Positions 61,930 to 64,000 of a stretch of DNA of 64,000 nucleotides are shown one piece after another. How positions within the stretch are numbered: the first letter of the stretch is position 1; each line of letters opens with the position of its first letter. Under the pieces are notes generated by a model. That model was not told the DNA's origin. It did no database searches and saw nothing but the letters and a program-made list of their open reading frames with translations. Source of the stretch: Limonium bicolor (lineage: Eukaryota; Streptophyta; Magnoliopsida; Caryophyllales; Plumbaginaceae); contig CM041777.1 of the NCBI GenBank assembly GCA_023374045.1, forward strand, positions 462,735,827 through 462,799,826, in the 5' to 3' direction. A program made the translations under genes and the position numbers.

Positions 61930-63278
61930 ATGTCTGGTGGTACTAGAGGGCGTGGTGCTGGAAGAGGTAGAGGCGGTGACCCCGGCATTCCAGGAGTTGC
62001 TGAGACGGTTGCAGCCGTTCTTGCACAGCTGGGTACTCAGATAGGAGGAGCACCAGCCCACCCGCCACAGCCCAGGGAAACAAACTGGCTGAAGTCGGTT
62101 ACAGAGACCCGACCACCTACATATTCAGGGGAACCAGACCCCGTAGCTTTGGAACGTTACATCGTGGAACATGAGAAGGCCTATGAAGCGTTACAGGTAC
62201 CTGACGACAAGAAGGTCGCTATTGCTGCTTTCCATCTGAAGGATGCAGCCAGCACTTGGTGGAGGTTGGTCAAGGACCAGCACCTGGCTACGCCCGACTT
62301 TTCGTGGGCTGCCTTTGTTGAGTTACTAAGAGGGAAGTACTACCCGGCGCACCTCAAACAGAAGAAGCGCCATGAGTTTGAAACATTGACCCAGGGAGGT
62401 CTGACCGTGGACGAGTATTACGCTCGATTCATTGGTCTACTGGACTTCATCCCCGGTGTGGATTACTCAGAAACCGTAAAGATCGAGAAGTTCCGGGGAG
62501 GACTATTATTTCGCATCCAGATGGCGATGGGTGCTACCCTCTACACTACCATACAGGTATTAACATGAATGCCATAAATTCTTTACTTACTATAGTACCG
62601 TATAACCTTGTGAGAACTTACCAATGAGATTCCAGGAGTGTTACGACACTGCCTCGAGGACGGAGCTAATGCTCCAGACTCGGGAAGAGACTCTAGGGGC
62701 AAAGAAAAGGAAGAACCCTGAAGGAGAGTCTGGGGGTGGAGGAGCATCTTCAAGCGATGGCCAGAAAAAGGGAAAGTAAGGACTTAACCCAAGCTTAAAT
62801 ACTTATCATACTAAATACCTTACGAATGCTGACCCGAAACCTTAAACAGGAAATTCTTTCCAAAGAAAGGGCAGCAGGGTCACCAGGGAAAGAAAGGGAA
62901 AGAGCCCGTCCTGCAGTTGACCGGCCCAGCTATTGATGCTAAGCCTCTGAGATCTGCACCTCCTAAGGGTGAGAACACCTACCTCTTAAATTCAAATATA
63001 ATCTTAACCCATATATCAACAGATTTAACTTAAACTTAAATACTATCATCAGGCACCGGACAGCCCCAGCGCCATTTTTACTGTAAGCGTTGTGGGAAGG
63101 ACCATCCAGGGTCGACTGCGAAGGCCGCAAAGTCGAGTGTCGGTACTGCCACAAAGAGGGCCATAGGGAATTTGAATGTTGGATGAACCCAGAGAGCCGT
63201 AATTACAGGCCACCAAAGAATACTCAGAAGACCTCAGCTGGAGGATCTGGAGTACCACGAGGCGGTCAGGATGGCTAG
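61930..63278 (+). CDS. Gypsy-type Gag of element E, with three apparent introns and one frameshift
   Basis: Capsid-nucleocapsid polyprotein of an LTR retrotransposon. Exon 1 (61930-62556, 209 codons) begins with a Gly/Arg-rich MSGGTRGRGAGRGRGG, followed by the Retrotrans_gag core (TYSGEPDPVALERYIVEHEK, AAFHLKDAASTWW, GKYYPAHLKQKK, LTVDEYYARF). The frame continues across GT-AG gaps into exon 2 (62636-62775), exon 3 (62850-62968, Lys/Gly-rich) and exon 4 (63053-63278). Exon 4 holds two CCHC knuckles: CKRCGKDH..C (spacing C-2-C-3-H-4-C) and CRYCHKEGHREFEC (C-2-C-4-H-4-C). Intron lengths are 79, 74 and 84 nt. A one-base loss in a G-run near 63110 puts the knuckles in different frames. No protease or pol follows in the window. 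The start sits right after an acceptor-like TACTACAG. Confidence 0.8.
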
Positions 63279-64000
63279 ACATCTGCTGATGCTGGAGCCT
63301 AGAAGGGCAAGGGAGTAGATAGGGCATGAGTACCCATACTCCATGAGACCGCTAGTGGAAGACTTTTACTTACTATGTTGTGTGCTTACCTTGAATGTTA
63401 GAAGGAGCTATGTTATAAGTATGTGGGAGTGTGTCATTGACCACTCGCCTTTTGTGTAAGACTTTGGGATTAGTTGTGTGTACTCAGTACCAAAAGCTTT
63501 AAACCTTGACGGATATATATGTGAACAGGATGTTAATGCTTACATTACCATGTAGCCTATACTCTACGACACAGAGTCAATGAGGCCGGGAATTACTGAA
63601 CCAGAATTTCCACCTGCATGGCGCACTTGCTATTGCAAGCGCTATGACAGTAAACCACTAAAATTTCCATCTGCCTTGCGCACTTGCTACAGCAAGTGCA
63701 GCGACAGCAACAGCAACAGTAACAGCTACTGCAAATGCAACTGCAACAACTACTACTACCTTTTAACCTTTTATAAAAAAAACTGTTGTTCAAACCTTTT
63801 CATTGAAACCTGGAGATTAGAAACCTATGCAATTTTGGAAGGACCGATAGTCCAACCACTGCAACTGGACACATTTACAGCCACTATGACTGTAAAAAAA
63901 AAAAACACACACACACCACACACACCAGTTTAAACATTCGAGGAAGTTTCAGACAGGGCTATTAGCCAAATACCATTAGAGTATACTTGCATTTAATGCT
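63279..64000 (+). mobile_element. Element E region downstream of gag
   Basis: No protease, reverse transcriptase or integrase frame up to the window end. It contains two GCACTTGC-type hairpins (63621-63642 imperfect; 63680-63699 perfect, loop TACA), a CAGCAACAGY-rich stretch (63705-63755) and an A-run plus (CA)n near 63893-63930. The hairpins align this part with the internal regions of A-D. The 117-codon frame at 63580-63933 is a low-complexity artefact. Confidence 0.6.
63680..63699. repeat. GCACTTGC hairpin (element E)
   Basis: GCACTTGC / GCAAGTGC with loop TACA. A second, bulged version lies at 63621-63642. Confidence 0.75.

Noticed and set aside
63580..63933. 117-codon Cys/Ser/Asn-rich frame downstream of gag
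   Set aside because: It is a translation of low-complexity CAG/AAC repeats and an A-run; the opposite strand gives an equally odd Cys/Ser-rich frame.

Overview
The window is plant nuclear DNA, most likely from a eudicot. It holds one intron-containing host gene, a Di19-type zinc-finger protein. Nearly everything else is nested transposable elements, including Ty1/copia, gypsy-type LTR, LINE, CACTA and fold-back elements. No tRNA, rRNA, CRISPR array or bacterial-style operon is visible. Almost all short ORFs here are chance frames inside long terminal repeats (LTRs).

The dominant component is a family of very large, apparently non-autonomous LTR retrotransposons, named here A to D. Each LTR is about 4.5-4.6 kb, starts TGAAATACCCCAAA and ends GTTACA (element orientation). 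Each internal region is about 4.8-4.9 kb, with a tRNA-iMet primer site and a polypurine tract but no gag or pol frame.

Layout from left to right: (1) Element A (minus strand; its 3' LTR is cut by the window start) runs to 30250. It carries a solo LTR of the same family at 3072-7714 (target duplication CTCAT). A complete element B (12183-26180, duplication CCACA) sits inside its 5' LTR. (2) A ends in the subterminal hairpin repeats of a CACTA transposon (30251-30500). (3) A 30.5-35.3 kb island holds a decayed LINE reverse transcriptase, the five-exon Di19 gene (32643-34396) and the 3' LTR of a copia element. (4) Complete element C (35366-49383, duplication GTAAA) interrupts that copia element just before its pol stop codon; the rest of the copia pol pseudogene follows at 49389-51875. 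(5) A MITE-like fragment and a 0.5 kb fold-back element lie at 51.9-53.0 kb. (6) Element D (plus strand) starts at 53179 and is interrupted at 58667 by element E. E is a relative with a different, roughly 3 kb LTR and a gag gene that appears to contain three short spliceosomal introns.

The strongest candidates for an undescribed system are features of this A-E group. At a fixed position every A-D LTR has a 180-260 bp cassette of 3-4 tandem hairpin units (period about 65-80 bp). Its sequence differs between elements, but the GTCCG/CGGAC pairing core is kept. The primer-binding site lies inside a 9-bp hairpin that shows one compensatory base-pair change between A-D and E. Candidate splice sites are conserved inside the LTRs. 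Shared LTR start, primer site, hairpins and U3 motifs suggest that E-like elements mobilise the A-D group; this is inference.

The order of events read from nesting is: CACTA, then A, then the solo-LTR parent and B; copia, then C; D, then E. All identities are by eye; no alignment or database search was run.
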